64,000 nt of DNA from Erodium maritimum (lineage: Eukaryota > Streptophyta > Magnoliopsida > Geraniales > Geraniaceae). The notes under the pieces are model-generated. The model was given only the letters and a program-made list of their open reading frames with translations. It had not been told where the DNA came from and ran no database searches. Location of the stretch: positions 43,913,039 to 43,977,038 of the forward strand of contig OY997590.1 of the NCBI GenBank assembly GCA_963921825.1, read 5' to 3'. Below are positions 1-11,847 of this stretch, one piece after another (positions within the stretch are counted from its first letter, which is position 1; every line of letters begins with the position of its first letter). The translations under genes and the position numbers were made by a program.

Positions 1-634
1 ATGGAAGGCTTGGAGGCGATGAGCGAATCACGGGACCTCGTTGGAAATGGCCACGGGCCATGTTCCAAGAGGCCCATGAAAGGCCCATGCAACCAAGGCC
101 CATGGAACTAATTAATCAAGTCTTGATTAATTAGTACTAAGCAAGCAAGACAAGGATTAAGGTGTTGGTGATTCACCACCTAACCCAATCTTGTGTTGCC
201 ATACTTTGTCCTATTTACACCTTACTTGACACCATACTTGTCCCATGCCTTTAGTTGGACAAGTATGGGTTTTGTTATGTTTAAGTCATCTTTTTTCAAC
301 ATAACAAACACAAGACAAGAATAGGAAACACAACTTCTCTCTCCCTTCCCTTGCAATTTCGGGTTTGGCAAGCTCCCACCTCCATTTTTGTGTTCTTGAG
401 TCCTCAAAGAGAAGAACTACGTGGCTTTGATTCCCATGTGGATACGTAGGCGTCTTGGAGACTCAAGCCAATCATTCGTTACCCGGTGTTCTTGTTTTGG
501 TAAAAACTAGTGCTGAATTTTTCTCTTGTGAATCCATTCTTTGTTAGTTGTTTCATGGTTTTAATCGTCTCTTGGTTTTCCTTGATTTTCTGCTGCGAGT
601 TGGTTCATCTCCAACCCTACCTCGAGACCCAACA
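1..634 (+). repeat. 5' LTR of copia element (3' 634 bp only)
   Basis: Aligns without gaps to 6534-7167 and ends in the same CGAGACCCAACA. The first base of the window corresponds to position 1055 of the 1688-bp LTR. The PBS follows one base after the terminal CA. Confidence 0.95.
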
Positions 635-635
635 G

Positions 636-647
636 TGGTATCAGAGC
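636..647 (+). promoter_or_regulatory. Primer binding site, tRNA-iMet type
   Basis: TGGTATCAGAGC, complementary to the 3' end of plant initiator tRNA-Met, lies one base after the 5' LTR. This is where minus-strand cDNA synthesis of the copia element would start. Confidence 0.95.
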
Positions 648-2118
648 CGTGCTACCTTCGGGATTCATAAGACGGTGTTCAAAGTTTCGGTTTTGATTGA
701 AAGTTTCGTTTTTGGCATGTTGTTTTGCTAAATTGTTTGATAACATGTTTTGAATTCTTGTTCATGCATGTAAAATGAATTTTTGAAAATTATTTCAAAT
801 CTGGAAATTTTGAAAAAAAATTTGATTCTTCGGGTCTCGTGAGCGGGACTCTCGGGGAGCCGAAACCGGGACCGAACGGGGCTCCGTTGGACGGAGCTAG
901 GCCAAGCATGACCATTGGATGGTTGATATGCCAAGGCTAAACCGTTTTGTTAGTTATGACGAGTTTGGAACCGTCATGACGAACTCGAAGATCAAATGTT
1001 CAAAAGTTTCATTTTTGAACGGTTTCGATAAACCGAGCATCAAAATTTTTCGAAACTTGGCTATTAATTAAAACCGGAAAATCACATGATGTTTGATAAC
1101 ATGCTTGTTTGATAACACGATGTGTGATGTGATGTTAGCATGGTGTACATAATAGCCCCGAGCTCCATTTAGTGTTAGCGTGTAATTATTCTTTCAAGGT
1201 GTGGTCGTCGAACCACTTGTTTGTAATATTTATTTATTCCCGACCTGCGAGTCGTGTATTAAATTGTAATATTTTACTCAAGATGAAGAAAGGGCGAAAA
1301 GGTCATTTGGTGGCTTTTCGGGTGTTGGCATCGGCTTGGAGTCGGTGGAGCTCAAGAAGCTAGTGGTAGTTAGTTTAGGGGGCTATTATGCTTGGTTTAG
1401 TTTATGCATGATTAATTCTATAATTGCATGCTTAACTTTATTTACCGAGCATATCACCTCACATGCAAAGATAAAATTGGAATTTTAATCCTTGTGTGTG
1501 AGCCCTTAGAATCGTCATTACATTGGATGTAGTTGACAGGTTCGAAGGAAGAATTACATTGGATGTAGTTTGAGGCATCATTGCATTTGGAATGTAGTTG
1601 ATGTGCTCATCGCATCTAGGATGTGTCAAAGTTTTAAACACAACCGGACAAGTAAAAACGGGTCATGTCCGATACCTCCCAATTATCAACACCTTACTAC
1701 CTCCCCGTCCTATGGGTGTCGTGCGCATTAGCGGAGCATCCATGGGAAAGCGGGGTAGTAGGTTTGGACGACATATGTGGGTGTCGTGCGCATTAGCGGA
1801 GCACCTACATAGTGACGAGCCATAGTTGAAAATTGGTGGACCCGACTACGATTCTCATCATGAGGTTGGGCTAGGGTAACAGATTAGTTAAGACGTGTAC
1901 ATAAGTACATACCCTAGCCAAGATTCACATTGGATGTGATTGGATGGAGTCCTACCTACATAGCTCGATTAAGTGGTGAGCATTAGTTCAGCTTAATCGA
2001 GAGAATCAAGGATCTTGGTTTCAGATTCTAAAGGTTTAGAATTGATTGTTGGTGTTTAAGCTTGATCTTCATAAAATTTATTCAGTTTACTGATTGAATT
2101 TTATCTGTTGTAGATCAA
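648..2118 (+). other. Long untranslated leader of copia element, with short repeats
   Basis: About 1.5 kb between the primer site and the gag ATG without a credible ORF. It holds a direct repeat of GGTGTCGTGCGCATTAGCGG (near 1715 and again near 1779) and several diverged copies of a CATTGGATGTAGTT motif between about 1520 and 1630. Long leaders are common in plant copia elements. No function can be assigned to the repeats. Confidence 0.7.
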
Positions 2119-2640
2119 ATGGCAAATTCAGCGAACATTAATAGTTTGTCATTAAAAACCATTCTTGACAGGGTCAAGCTAAATGGGACAAACTATTTGG
2201 ACTGGTACATAATTTTGAGGATAGTCCTCAAGTCTGAACGCAAAGAATATGTCCTTGACAAGGCTGTCTCTAAGACCATATCAGAGTTACATGAAGTGTC
2301 ATTAACTGCTGAGAAGAATATCTCAGGGATCTGGGATCCAAGGATATTCTGATGGTCAACAAGGGAATTGGAAATGGCAAGGGCTGGGCCCATGCGCACT
2401 TGGCAGGAAAGATGAGACACCTGAGAATGTCTGCTTCTACTGCCAATAGCCTGGTCATTGGAACCAGGATTACAGGAAGTTCACGGCGGATCTGAAGAAG
2501 GGCAGTGGGACTACGCCTTCATCAAATAGCCTAGATGATCTGAAGAAGGGCAGTAGGACTGCGCCTTCATCAGGAAACCTGGATGATCTAAGGAAGGGCG
2601 GTGGGACCGTGCCTTCATTCGGTATTAACTCTATAGAGCT
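2119..2640 (+). pseudogene. gag: copia gag (capsid/nucleocapsid), internally deleted
   Basis: Gag normally packages the element RNA in cytoplasmic virus-like particles. The start ATG at 2119 opens a typical copia Gag N-terminus (KLNGTNYLDWY). After about 75 codons the frame ends at 2350-2352, and much of the usual capsid region is missing before a zinc-knuckle remnant at 2432-2473. That remnant reads C-F-Y-C, then an in-frame TAG, then GHWNQDY, so it has a stop inside and the last Cys is Tyr. Three 48-bp repeats follow. This copy cannot make a working Gag. Confidence 0.85.
2491..2630 (+). repeat. 48-bp tandem repeat (x3) in copia gag
   Basis: The motif TCTGAAGAAGGGCAGT recurs at 2491, 2539 and 2587, an exact 48-bp period that keeps the gag frame (16 residues per unit, core KKGSGTTPSS-like). 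It lies just after the zinc knuckle, in the linker between gag and protease. Confidence 0.85.
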
Positions 2641-3900
2641 ACATCTCTCTACTTCCAAAGATTCATGGGTATTAGATACCATGACTGAATCTCACACATG
2701 CACTAATATATGGTGGCTGAAAGTAGGAGAGATTTGGAAAGCACGAAATGGACCTCAGAGTTGTGGAAACTGCTGTAGGATCCATGAGTCTTGCTTTGCC
2801 AAGAGGCCTTGTCTTAATATTGTATAATGTATATTGCATACCTACTTTTAGTAGGAATATTATATCTGTATCCGTGTTTGACAAGGAAGGATATAATGTT
2901 AATATTGGAAATGGAGTTTTCAATGTTCTATGCAATGATATGTTTTATACCAGTACTGACTTTCAGGTTCATTCGAATTCCATTCGATCGATAGGTGCAA
3001 GGTTTGTTTGATGGCCAAAATGACTAAAGTGCCCTTTTATCGATCGCGATGAAAGGGCGGGTGAATTATTGGGGCTGATACACTCGAATGTGTGTAGACC
3101 AATAACTTCACTTGCCAGGAGGGGTTTTAGCTACTTTATCACATTTACTGATGATTACAGTAAATATGGTTATGTCTATTCGGTGAGACATAAGTCTGAA
3201 GCTTTTGATAAATTCAAAGAGTTTAAGACTATAGTATAAAACCAGTTCGACAAAGGTATTAAGCCACTTCGATTGGATCGAGGTGGAAAATACTTGACCA
3301 CAGAGTTATTAGATCATCTAAAAGAGAATGGGATCCTTTTGTAATGGACTCCTCCTAGGTCACTGTAGTTGAAAGGTGTAGCCAAACGGAGAAATCGGAC
3401 ATTGTTAGACAATGGTCTGTTCCATGATTAGTTGGACTGATCTCCCAATCTCTTTTAGGGGTTTTGCTCTAGAGACGACCGCATTCATAGTGAATCGGGC
3501 TTCGACGAATGGTGTGGAAGGGACACCATTTTAAAAATGGTACGGGATGATGCCCGCTTTGTCCTTCCTAAAGATTTGTGGTTGCGAGGCTTATGTGAAA
3601 CATTTGGTTTCGACTAAGCTCGAACCAAGATCTGAGATATGCACCTTCGTGTAGTATCCCAAAGCAACAAGGGGATACTATTTATACAATCCCAGTGAGA
3701 ACATGGTGTTCGTCGCTTGGGGTGGGGTCTTTATGGAAAAGAAGTTTTGTTTCCAAAGACGTCATTGGGAGGACTGTGCATCTCGAAGAAATTCAGGATG
3801 GTACAGATCTGTCTAAACCAATTGACAACCCAGTAGAAAGGAGCCAGAGATTGTCGTAGAGTGAGAACCAATTCCTGTTACAATTCCGGAAGGTCCAAGG
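2641..3900 (+). pseudogene. pol: copia pol: protease and integrase remnants
   Basis: Protease: the region at about 2662-2700 translates to SWVLDTMTESHTC, matching the copia protease motif WVLDTGCxSHxC with the catalytic-site Gly changed to Met. Integrase follows from about 2950: residues resembling the conserved KVCLMAKMTK and later integrase core strings (GVAKRRNRTLLD near 3378-3410) are visible, but frames change and stops are frequent. Order protease-integrase before RT identifies Ty1/copia. The lineage within copia is not certain. Confidence 0.8.
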
Positions 3901-3904
3901 CGAT

Positions 3905-4871
3905 TTGAAAGGGTCAGTCTTCCACCTCCAAGATATGGTATCCGGAGGTGACAATGAAGTCATGGTGGATCACGATGATCCAGTCACCTTTCAAGAAGTC
4001 GTGGATGGGCCCGACTCCGAGTTATGGCTGGGAGCCATGAGGGAGGAAATGCAATCCATGTCGGACAACCGAGTCTGGGAACCGGTTGATCCCATCAATG
4101 GTGTGAGGACCATCGGATGCAAATGGATCTTCAAGGTGAAGATGGACATGGAAAACAACCCTCTGACCTACAAAGCTCAACTGGTGGCGAAAGGTTATAG
4201 GCAGATCCAATGGATTGACTATGAGGAAACCTTCTCCCTAGTGGCTATGGTCAAAATCGATCCAAATTCTTCTTGACATAACTGCGTATCATAATTACGA
4301 GATATGGCAAGTGGATGTCAAAACCGTTTTCCTAAATAGAAATTTGACTGAGTACGTTTGTATGTCTCGGCCCAAAGGTTTTGACGATCTAAAGAATACG
4401 GGAAAGATTTATAAGTCGTTGAAATCCATTTATGGATTGAAACGAACTTCTCGGAGTTGGATCCTTCGTTTTGATGAAGTTGTAATTGGATTTGGCTTAA
4501 TCAAGAACGAGGATGAATCTTGCGTTTATAAGAAGGCTAGTGGGAGCAAGATTACCTTTCTGGTTCTCATTGAAAACGACATCCCAACCTTGCACGAGAC
4601 TAAAGCTTGGTTGAGGAAGTGTTTTTCAATAAAGGACTTAGGCGATGCTTCTTATATCTTTAGGATTAAGATATGTAGAGATCGCACCAAGAGGGTCTTG
4701 GATTTAAGTCAGGGAACCTATGTGAACAAGGCATTGAGTAGGTTCTTAATGCTCGATTCAAAGAAAGGACTCTTACCCACTAGTCATGGCATTCATCTCA
4801 GCAAGACTCAGTGTCCTAAGACATCTGATGAGCTGAAAAGGATGATGAGAATCCTATGCGCCTGGGGGTAG
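3905..4871 (+). pseudogene. pol: copia pol: reverse transcriptase, catalytic motif deleted
   Basis: Two frames, 3905-4276 and 4311-4871, cover the copia RT domain: fingers with WEPVDP..GCKWIFKVK, then DVKTVFLN, the copia RT motif DVKTAFLxG. The strand that should carry the catalytic YVDD reads FLVLIENDIPTL. In this family the usual string is FLVLYVDDILLIGNDIP, so the seven residues YVDDILL appear to have been lost in frame (about 21 bp, near 4569). The domain is dead independently of its frameshift near 4270. Downstream AYIxxIKI and SQGTYVNKAL motifs are normal. Confidence 0.88.
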
Positions 4872-5084
4872 GATCGATCATATATGCCATGACATGTATG
4901 AGACCAGACGTCTCGTAAGCCTTATGTTGTACCAGTAGACATCATTCTAACCCGGGGGAAAGATGATGTTGAACTAGTCGTCGAAGGATGAGTAGACGCT
5001 AGTTTTCCAAGACAAATCCAGATGACTTTAGAAGTCAATAAGGATATGTGTTTACGCTGAATGGTAGAGCTTTAGCTGGGAGAG

Positions 5085-5465
5085 CGTAAAGCAAGATATC
5101 AGTGCCGAATCTACGACAGAGGCCAAGTACATGGATGCTGCAGAGGCAGCTAAGGAGGCTATGTGGATTTGGAAATTCATGGCAGGGCTGGGTGTAATTA
5201 AAAACCCATCCGGCCCGGTGAATCCATCTTGCGACAACACAAGGGCCATTGCACAAGCTAAAAGCCTAGATCGTATAACAAATCCAAACATGTACTGCGG
5301 CGTATCTACCTCATCAGATAAATACTGAACTGAGGTGAGGTGAAGATAACCGATATTGCAACAGATGATAACATAGCCAACCCTTTGACTAAGGCAGTGT
5401 CACTGCCTGAACATGTTAGACATGTAAAGTCGATGGGGACATATTGGAGTTTAGATTGGAACTAG
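5085..5465 (+). pseudogene. pol: copia pol: RNase H end
   Basis: A stretch at about 5098-5190 translates to STTEAKYMDAAEAAKEAMWI, the conserved copia RNase H helix (STxEAEYxAAxxAxxE). It is followed by decayed sequence with the usual C-terminal string ending NIANPLTKAVS near 5370-5400. The region 4872-5084 between RT and this motif is degraded. Pol would end just before the polypurine tract at 5466. Confidence 0.8.
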
Positions 5466-5479
5466 GGCAAATGGGAGAT
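5466..5479 (+). promoter_or_regulatory. Polypurine tract of copia element
   Basis: GGCAAATGGGAGAT immediately precedes the TGTTAG start of the 3' LTR. This purine-rich primer for plus-strand synthesis lies exactly where expected. Confidence 0.85.
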
Positions 5480-7167
5480 TGTTAGTCTTAGTGCCCGTAG
5501 TTCAATCCTAAATGTCCAAATGTGCATATCATCGTTAGCAATAAAATTAAAGCGGCTTTATATTACTTATGTGTTGGAGTAATATATCGACGTGTGCTCT
5601 GATCTATGCCCACCATGCGAATAGAACCATAGATCGAGATAGATCACACTCGATGGGTCCCTAGTCAACAAAGCTTCACTAGGAGCGACTAGTATGAAAG
5701 ATGGCTCTTTATGGCTTACGTTCTGTTAGTCATTGGAATGAGATTCCGGAGTCTGATCATAGATATCATGTGGGACATGATATTGGATGACCCGCCCTGA
5801 ATATGTGCCACAGATTAAGTCATGAACATATTCAGTGTTGTAGCTTGTCATGTATCGTTAGACCAAGGAGTCTTTGTGATCTCTATGTAGTCAACAACTG
5901 AGTTTGACCTGAGCCTAACGTTGTCCGTAACAGGGCTTCCATAACGGCCAGGATTGGCTTGGGGACGGGCTACATGAGTGACACGAAAGACGGCTAAGGG
6001 ATTTATCCCTCATACTAAGGTATGGGAAAGATATCGGTTCTCGGCCGCTTGATCGAGAGTGACTGGAAGAATAGCATGGCCATGCACATGATACTGGGTA
6101 TCATATCTTCAGTCATCTCACATATCAAGGAACGGTGATTGAGAATAATAAGGATGACGACTCTATGCCTTATCTCAATCAGGATATCGGAGATAAAAGG
6201 ATAATGACAGGGATGACGGAAAGGTTAGAATCGACAGGGTCGATTCGTTATGCAGTGTCAGGCAATACTAAAGTCTCGTTAGTTGCCACTTAAATAGGAT
6301 CAAGTAAAATGGGATTTTACGTTGATCTATTGACATGCATAAACCTAAGGGTCACACCGGAGGATGAAACTCATTGACACATTTATGGAGAATGGCCAAA
6401 AGGGAGTTGTCTCGGGACATGACCAAAACTGGGTTTTGGGTCATGTGCCCGTAAGTAAATAGGACTTTACTGATCGAGACAAGGCTTGGAGTCTTGGGAT
6501 TGATCGCGTCGGATAATGTTGGACATTTCCGGTATGGAAGGCTTGGAGTCGATGAGCAAATCACGGGACCTCGTTGGAAATGGCCACGGGCCATGTTCCA
6601 AGAGGCCCATGAAAGGGCCATGCAACCAAGGCCCATGGAACTAATTAATCAAGTCTTGATTAATTAGTACTAAGCAAGCAAGACAAGGATTAAGGTGTTG
6701 GTGATTCACCACCTAACCCAATCTTGTGTTGCCATACTTTGACCTATTTACACCTTACTTGACACCATACTTGTCCCATGCCTTTAGTTGGACAAGTATG
6801 GGTTTTGTTATGTTTAAGTCATCTTTTTTCAACATAACAAACACAAGACAAGAATAGGAAACACAACTTCTCTCTCCCTTCCCTTGCAATTTCGGGTTTG
6901 GCAAGCTCCCACCTCCATTTTTGTGTTCTTGAGTCCTCAAAGAGAAGAACTACGTGACTTTGATTCCCATGTGGATACGTAGGCGTCTTGGAGACTCAAG
7001 CCAATCATTCGTTACCCGGTGTTCTTGTTTTGGTAAGAACTAGTGCTGAATTTTTCTCTTGTGAATCCATTCTTTGTTAGTTGTTTCATGGTTTTAATCG
7101 TCTCTTTGTTTTCCTTGATTTTCTGCTGCGAGTTGGTTCATCTCCAACCCTACCTCGAGACCCAACA
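5480..7167 (+). repeat. 3' LTR of copia element, 1688 bp
   Basis: Begins TGTTAGTCTTAGTGCC and ends CGAGACCCAACA. The same 1688-bp unit is present as a solo LTR at 56583-58270, and a close relative at 13985-15660. LTRs carry the promoter and polyadenylation signals, but I could not place these with confidence. Confidence 0.95.
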
Positions 7168-8330
7168 ATTTTTACATTGTTTGTGCCTCGTTTTTTATAA
7201 TTTTACTGTTTTCTAATAAGTGCGCAAAACCTCGTTTGTAGTCGATATTTTTCTATTTGTTCAGAATGTATTCATGATTGGTCTTTATTTGTAGACCGAG
7301 AAAAAAGAAAAATATTGGCGCAAGAACAAGGTCAATCATAGCGCTAGTGGAGCAGGAAAAAGCGTTTGAACCGATAGATTAAAAAGTTGGAAAGCTGTTC
7401 CAGACCAGATATGCGGACTTTGGCTCTTTGACCAGATCATGCGCGTGTTGATGTCGGTTGCTCCTTCTTTCTGTGCGTCCGCTCAATCAAGATCATAGAA
7501 CTACACCTTATTTTTTTGCTTTCTGATGATTTGTGGTTCACATATCGGTCTAGGCAATTGGTTGTTCCCTCTCCCATGACTAGTATGTGGTTGATTTCAT
7601 GATACCGTATACATAAGAACTTAAGAGTTCTAAGACCATAAGGAAAGCATTATTTGATTTCACCATCGTTAACCAAACCATGCATTAATAGTAAGTCATG
7701 TTTACTTGTACCCGTGACCGACTCCTTGTGTTAATCAAATGTTATGTGTCTTAGGTGGTAGCGTATACATATATTATTACTTTCTAAACTTAAACAATCA
7801 TTTTAATTTTCGCCCTTTATTTTCCTTTTCAGGGATGTGGAAGTGACAGCCCACGTCCCCAGGTTCTAGCAAAATACTAGTGACACCTCTACTCCCCAAA
7901 TTACTTCTTGATGACCGTGTACTGATGCATGTAAAAAGAGGGTTTTGACACATTTTCATCCTCACTCATCACCGACCTTTCAACTAATAGTGTTCAATTA
8001 GAGAACCTCTCTGCCAGGGGTCTCGTCTTAGGCGGCGCTACCAGGGGTATGGGGACGAAAGCCTCGAAAATAGACACCCTTAAGGATGAAGTGATAGGGG
8101 ACATCTTCCTCGATACCGCCATTGACTTTTCTATTCACGACACTGATGGGGTATGCGGGTCCGCCCTCACCTCCCTATTCCTAGTCAAGTATTCTCCAAC
8201 GCCTGTTGGACTCTAGGGAGGAGGACCACCAAGTACCGTCAGGAGTGGTATCACATGCGAATTGTACGAGCATGCCTATGTTGGTTACTACGTATTTCCC
8301 GTCCCTGGACGACATCGGGGTTCCACAAGA
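7168..8330. other. No recognisable gene or element
   Basis: About 1.16 kb flanking the copia element. The first 650 bp are AT-rich; 7900-8330 is GC-richer and may be the decayed start of the DUF4283 retroposon that follows, but no motif supports this. I see no LTR ends, TIRs or long ORF here. Confidence 0.5.
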
Positions 8331-8806
8331 AGCGTGCTCCTTTATGTTGGAGGAGGAATCCATTCTTAAATCCCTATGTCGAAGCTGTCACACCCCTCCC
8401 CGGTATGCATGTAATATGGGCTAGGAGGTCGTCTCCTATCTCCTCGACCGATTAAAGGAAAACTAATGCTACGGGTCATTCTCAAGGGGGGGGGGGGGGT
8501 TGTAAACTTAGGGGTTTGTGGTTGCCTTGTGATTTTGGAATAATCCCCTAATTCTTACGAACATTCCACCGGACGGCCTCCCTTCCACTGTCATGGAGAA
8601 TACCCATCTTTTAGTCAAAGTCAAGGTCTACCTCAAAAGGTATCCACGGTCACTAACGACACCAAGGTGGGTGACTCTCTAGGGTGTTGTGTCATGGTGG
8701 AGGCAGACAGATAGGGGCTCAACTGGGAAGGGAAGATCAGAGTTCGTTTCTAGCATACTATCAACCTACCGCAGCTCGATGATGTTGGAGTTGCTGATGT
8801 ATAGGA
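8331..8806 (+). pseudogene. LINE-like ORF1 (DUF4283 region), left part
   Basis: In shifting frames the translation resembles the DUF4283 RNA-binding region of plant LINE first ORFs: FWNNPLILTNIPPDGLPST, then LLVKVKVYLK, then VGDSLGCCVMVEADR..LNW near 8668-8730. DUF4283 usually precedes a CCHC knuckle, which is found on the far side of the inserted LTR at 11932. There are multiple stops and frameshifts, and a 14-base G run at 8486-8499. The piece ends at the LTR insertion. Confidence 0.6.
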
Positions 8807-10273
8807 TGTGTTACGTTAACACGGCGGAAAACAAATTTTTTAACAAACTTTTGTCGGTAACCTATACAAATAGCATAAATCACATAATCATATAATTTCT
8901 AATCTATGCATTATTTAATAGAGATTACCTCGGATTCGGCTACTTTGGAATTAACATGTTTGAGACAGGGACCTTTGGTAGTATTGGTATAGGCTTCTAT
9001 GCGTTAGCACTCTAATGGTGTCAACACGAGAATGTTTGATCCATAACTAGACCTGCTAGTAGCCCTTGAAAGAAACCTCACAACTCCTCACTATGCTTAG
9101 CCAAAAATCACAAGGGGGTAATTCTCTTGTTATCTTGTATTTTGGCTAGCTCTACACCCATGTATTTATATAGGTATATGTATTACTTAAATCTCAAGCC
9201 AAGTAGGAATATGAAACCTTGAACTAGTCCAACTAGTTCTCCTTATTTTCTAGACTTTCTAGAAATAGTATTTCCTTTTTTAATCATATTGAAACAATTA
9301 AAGGGCTGAAATTATATCAAATAACTAGTTTGGCAGAACCCCGTATTGGCCCATAGGGGTGTTCGGTCAAGCCCGATTATTTTAATATAATTGGTTGTTT
9401 ATTTTCTTATTTAAGTACTATACTTTACATTACCTGTAGACTTTATCTATTGTGTGTCACCCTTTAGGATTTGTATGATTGTTGTTAGTGACATGAAACA
9501 AGACGTTTAATCCACAAGTCATGGCGACGTCTAGCAATTCCCATGACTACCCAAGCCATAAAAATAAATGACCAATACTTCATCAAGTCATGTTACCTCT
9601 TGTAGTCTTATTCTTGTCACAACTAAACAAAGGCATGAAACCGTCATCCTTTCAATTCAGTCTTAACAAATTCTCTTGATTGTGAGTGAGGAATGTAGAT
9701 GACTAATCACACGCATGACCATGGTTCTACTACAATCTTCCTACTCATCAAGAGCAGTTGTTTTAATAACATCTGACTTGTGTAACCACGAGCGATAAGT
9801 CCCTATGACGATCATTCATATGTCTAATATGTGTGTATTAATATCCAAGCACATCCTTTATACTATTAGTTAGGATAAGTGTTTGGTTGGCTCAAAACAT
9901 GAAACCCTATCATGTATATCACGTGGTGATGTCATGGTTGTAGGACTACGAGCGTAGTTGAGATGTACTCATGTTTTAGTTCTATGAAATACTTGCAAGG
10001 TGGGTCGTCCAAATGTCAAACTCTTTGACATTCATGAATTTAACTCATATCCCTATATGCATGATCAGTAAAATGTGACCCTCTCGTCAAAAGCCACTCT
10101 AGATCTAACTATCAGATTAGTCTAGGGACGAATTAATGAATTAACTCTTTTTTCCTTATCAGGGTTATACTATTAGGGAAATGTTCCATAATAACTCATA
10201 AAAGTAATTCATTCATGGTTTTATTAACATTACAAATTAATGATAGTAAAACATTTGCCAACTTATTTATCAA

Positions 10274-10388
10274 GGAAAACTACAAATGATTGCTCTTAAA
10301 AGTAGGCACGTTTAACCGATGCTTACCCTAAACTTCAAAAATTACCGATGCATACCCTGAAGTTACAACTCGTAACCAAAAACCATTC
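10274..10388 (+). repeat. Left TIR of MULE
   Basis: Pairs with 11683-11797 in inverted orientation with roughly 80-85 % identity by eye; weaker similarity continues inward for about 40 bp more. Confidence 0.85.
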
Positions 10389-11682
10389 CATCAGTCAGTG
10401 TTAGTCTTTTTTTCGTTAAATGACGGAAATACCCCTAACTACCTATGAATATTACACAACCTACCATTTATTTTCTTTAACTATTTTTTATTCTTTATTT
10501 TTAATTCATTTTCTTTATTTGTTTTTTCTCTATTTTTTATTTTTAAAAAAAATCAATTTAATTTTAAAAAAATCAATTAATTTTAAAAAAATCAGTTTTA
10601 TGTATAAAATTTAATTTAAATTTTAAAAATCTGTTTTGTTTATAAAACACAATTTCATTTTACTATATTTTATTTTTCTTTAATTTTTTTATTTCTTTCA
10701 TTGTTGTTAATTATTTTTTATTTTAGAAATTAAAATAATTCTGTTTATATATTTTTAATTCTTTTTTCTCATACTTATTTAATTCTCTTTAGTTCTTATC
10801 AACTTTTTATTTCATTATTCTTTTTCTTCTCTATAAATTTTCATCTTCTCATCTTCTCGAATCCCAGATTTGGAACCAAAACAAGAACAAATGAATCCCC
10901 AATTTCGAGTTCTGCATGAAAAAAATGAATAAAACATATGTGATGAACAAAACATATCGATATTAATCGAAACCCTAATCAATATTTCTGGAAATTGTGA
11001 GATTGATGCCAAGTTCAAAAATTTTGTTCATTAATTTCTTTTTCATTTTATTTTTTTATTGATTCTGAAATTGCAATCCCTAAACCGATGAACATCAAAT
11101 CCCTGAACCATCCTTATCATGTTCCCCAATTTCTCCAACATCAAATCCCTAAACCGATGAATATCAAATTCTAGTTCAAAAGTTATCTCAAATCAAAATC
11201 CCTAAAACACAAACCAAACCCAAATCCTTGATACCCAAAAGGTTCACTGGAACTTTTATAGATCAGGGTTACTTCTACCACCGCCGCTAGAGAAGAAGTC
11301 GAGTATAGTAGGGGAAGAAGAGGGTTGGCGGTGAAAGGTTGTAGAACGGAAGAAGACGATCAAAATCAAAGAAAGATGAAAAAAGAAAAAGGAGAAAATG
11401 AAAAGGACCTCCTTGCCGAGTTGTGGATCGTCGGAGGTGGCCGTTGTTGCTCATGCCCTGACCTCGTCGCCGCACCCGTGACATTACCTCGCCGCCGTTG
11501 TTGAGTTGAGAACGAGAATGAGAAATTGTGAGATCTGAAATACAAATGAAGTTAGGTTTAGTTATATATTTATTTGTTTATTAATTTAATTTTGATTTAA
11601 AAATATAAAAAAATGAACTTTGTTAAGGGAATTTTGGGTATTTCTAAAAAAGTGAACAGTAAACAGACGGAAACAACTGACG

Positions 11683-11797
11683 ACATGGGTTTCTGGTTAT
11701 GAGTTGCAACTTTAGGGTATGCATCAGTAATTTTTGAACTTTAGGGTAAGCATCAGTTAAACGTGCCAACTTAAGGGTAGTAATTTGTAATTTTTCC
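11683..11797 (-). repeat. Right TIR of MULE
   Basis: Inverted partner of 10274-10388; its outer end reads ...GTAATTTGTAATTTTTCC on the plus strand. Confidence 0.85.
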
Positions 11798-11847
11798 TAT
11801 TTATTAACTCACAAGCACGTTTGTAACATGTCAATGTGGATTTTTCA

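Larger units (their letters stand above)
1..7167 (+). mobile_element. Ty1/copia LTR retrotransposon, left end cut by window
   Basis: An almost complete copia-type element: partial 5' LTR, initiator tRNA-Met primer site, long leader, gag, then protease, integrase, reverse transcriptase and RNase H in copia order, polypurine tract and full 3' LTR. The overlapping 634 bp of the two LTRs differ at only about 7 positions (about 1.1 %) by eye, so the insertion looks young. The coding part is nevertheless full of stops and small deletions. The same LTR family occurs again as solo LTRs at 13985 and 56583. The left target-site duplication lies outside the window; the right flank starts ATTTT at 7168. 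Confidence 0.93.
10274..11797. mobile_element. Non-autonomous Mutator-like element (MULE) with long TIRs
   Basis: Terminal inverted repeats of about 110-115 bp: the left end GGAAAACTACAAATGATT and the reverse complement of the right end GGAAAAATTACAAATTACT run together through ACCGATGC/ACTGATGC-type motifs. The element is flanked by TATTTATCAA (10264-10273) and TATTTATTAA (11798-11807), a 9/10-matching duplication of the size expected for MULEs (9-11 bp). The 1524-bp element encodes no transposase. Its interior is very AT-rich on the left and has a GC-rich patch with possible captured sequence at about 11280-11520. Confidence 0.88.
8807..11847 (-). mobile_element. Probable solo LTR (minus strand) carrying a MULE
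   Basis: The block separating the two halves of the DUF4283 retroposon starts TGTGTTACGTTAAC and ends GGATTTTTCA (TG...CA). It is flanked by TAGGA (8802-8806) and TAGGT (11848-11852), a 4/5-matching 5-bp duplication. Without the MULE and its duplication the length is about 1.5 kb. Read on the minus strand it contains CTATATAAATAC near 9160-9170, a credible TATA box, with about 350 bp of R/U5-like sequence after it. No internal coding region is present. The lineage is not assigned; the texture is copia-like. Confidence 0.5.

Noticed and set aside
636..647. TGGTATCAGAGC as part of a tRNA gene
   Set aside because: It is the retroelement primer binding site, complementary to tRNA-iMet; no cloverleaf surrounds it, here or at 21783, 36433 and 39774.
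11287..11484. Small Arg-rich host protein in the MULE
   Set aside because: It could be captured sequence, but no homology was recognised and the frame is short; reported only as a possible capture.
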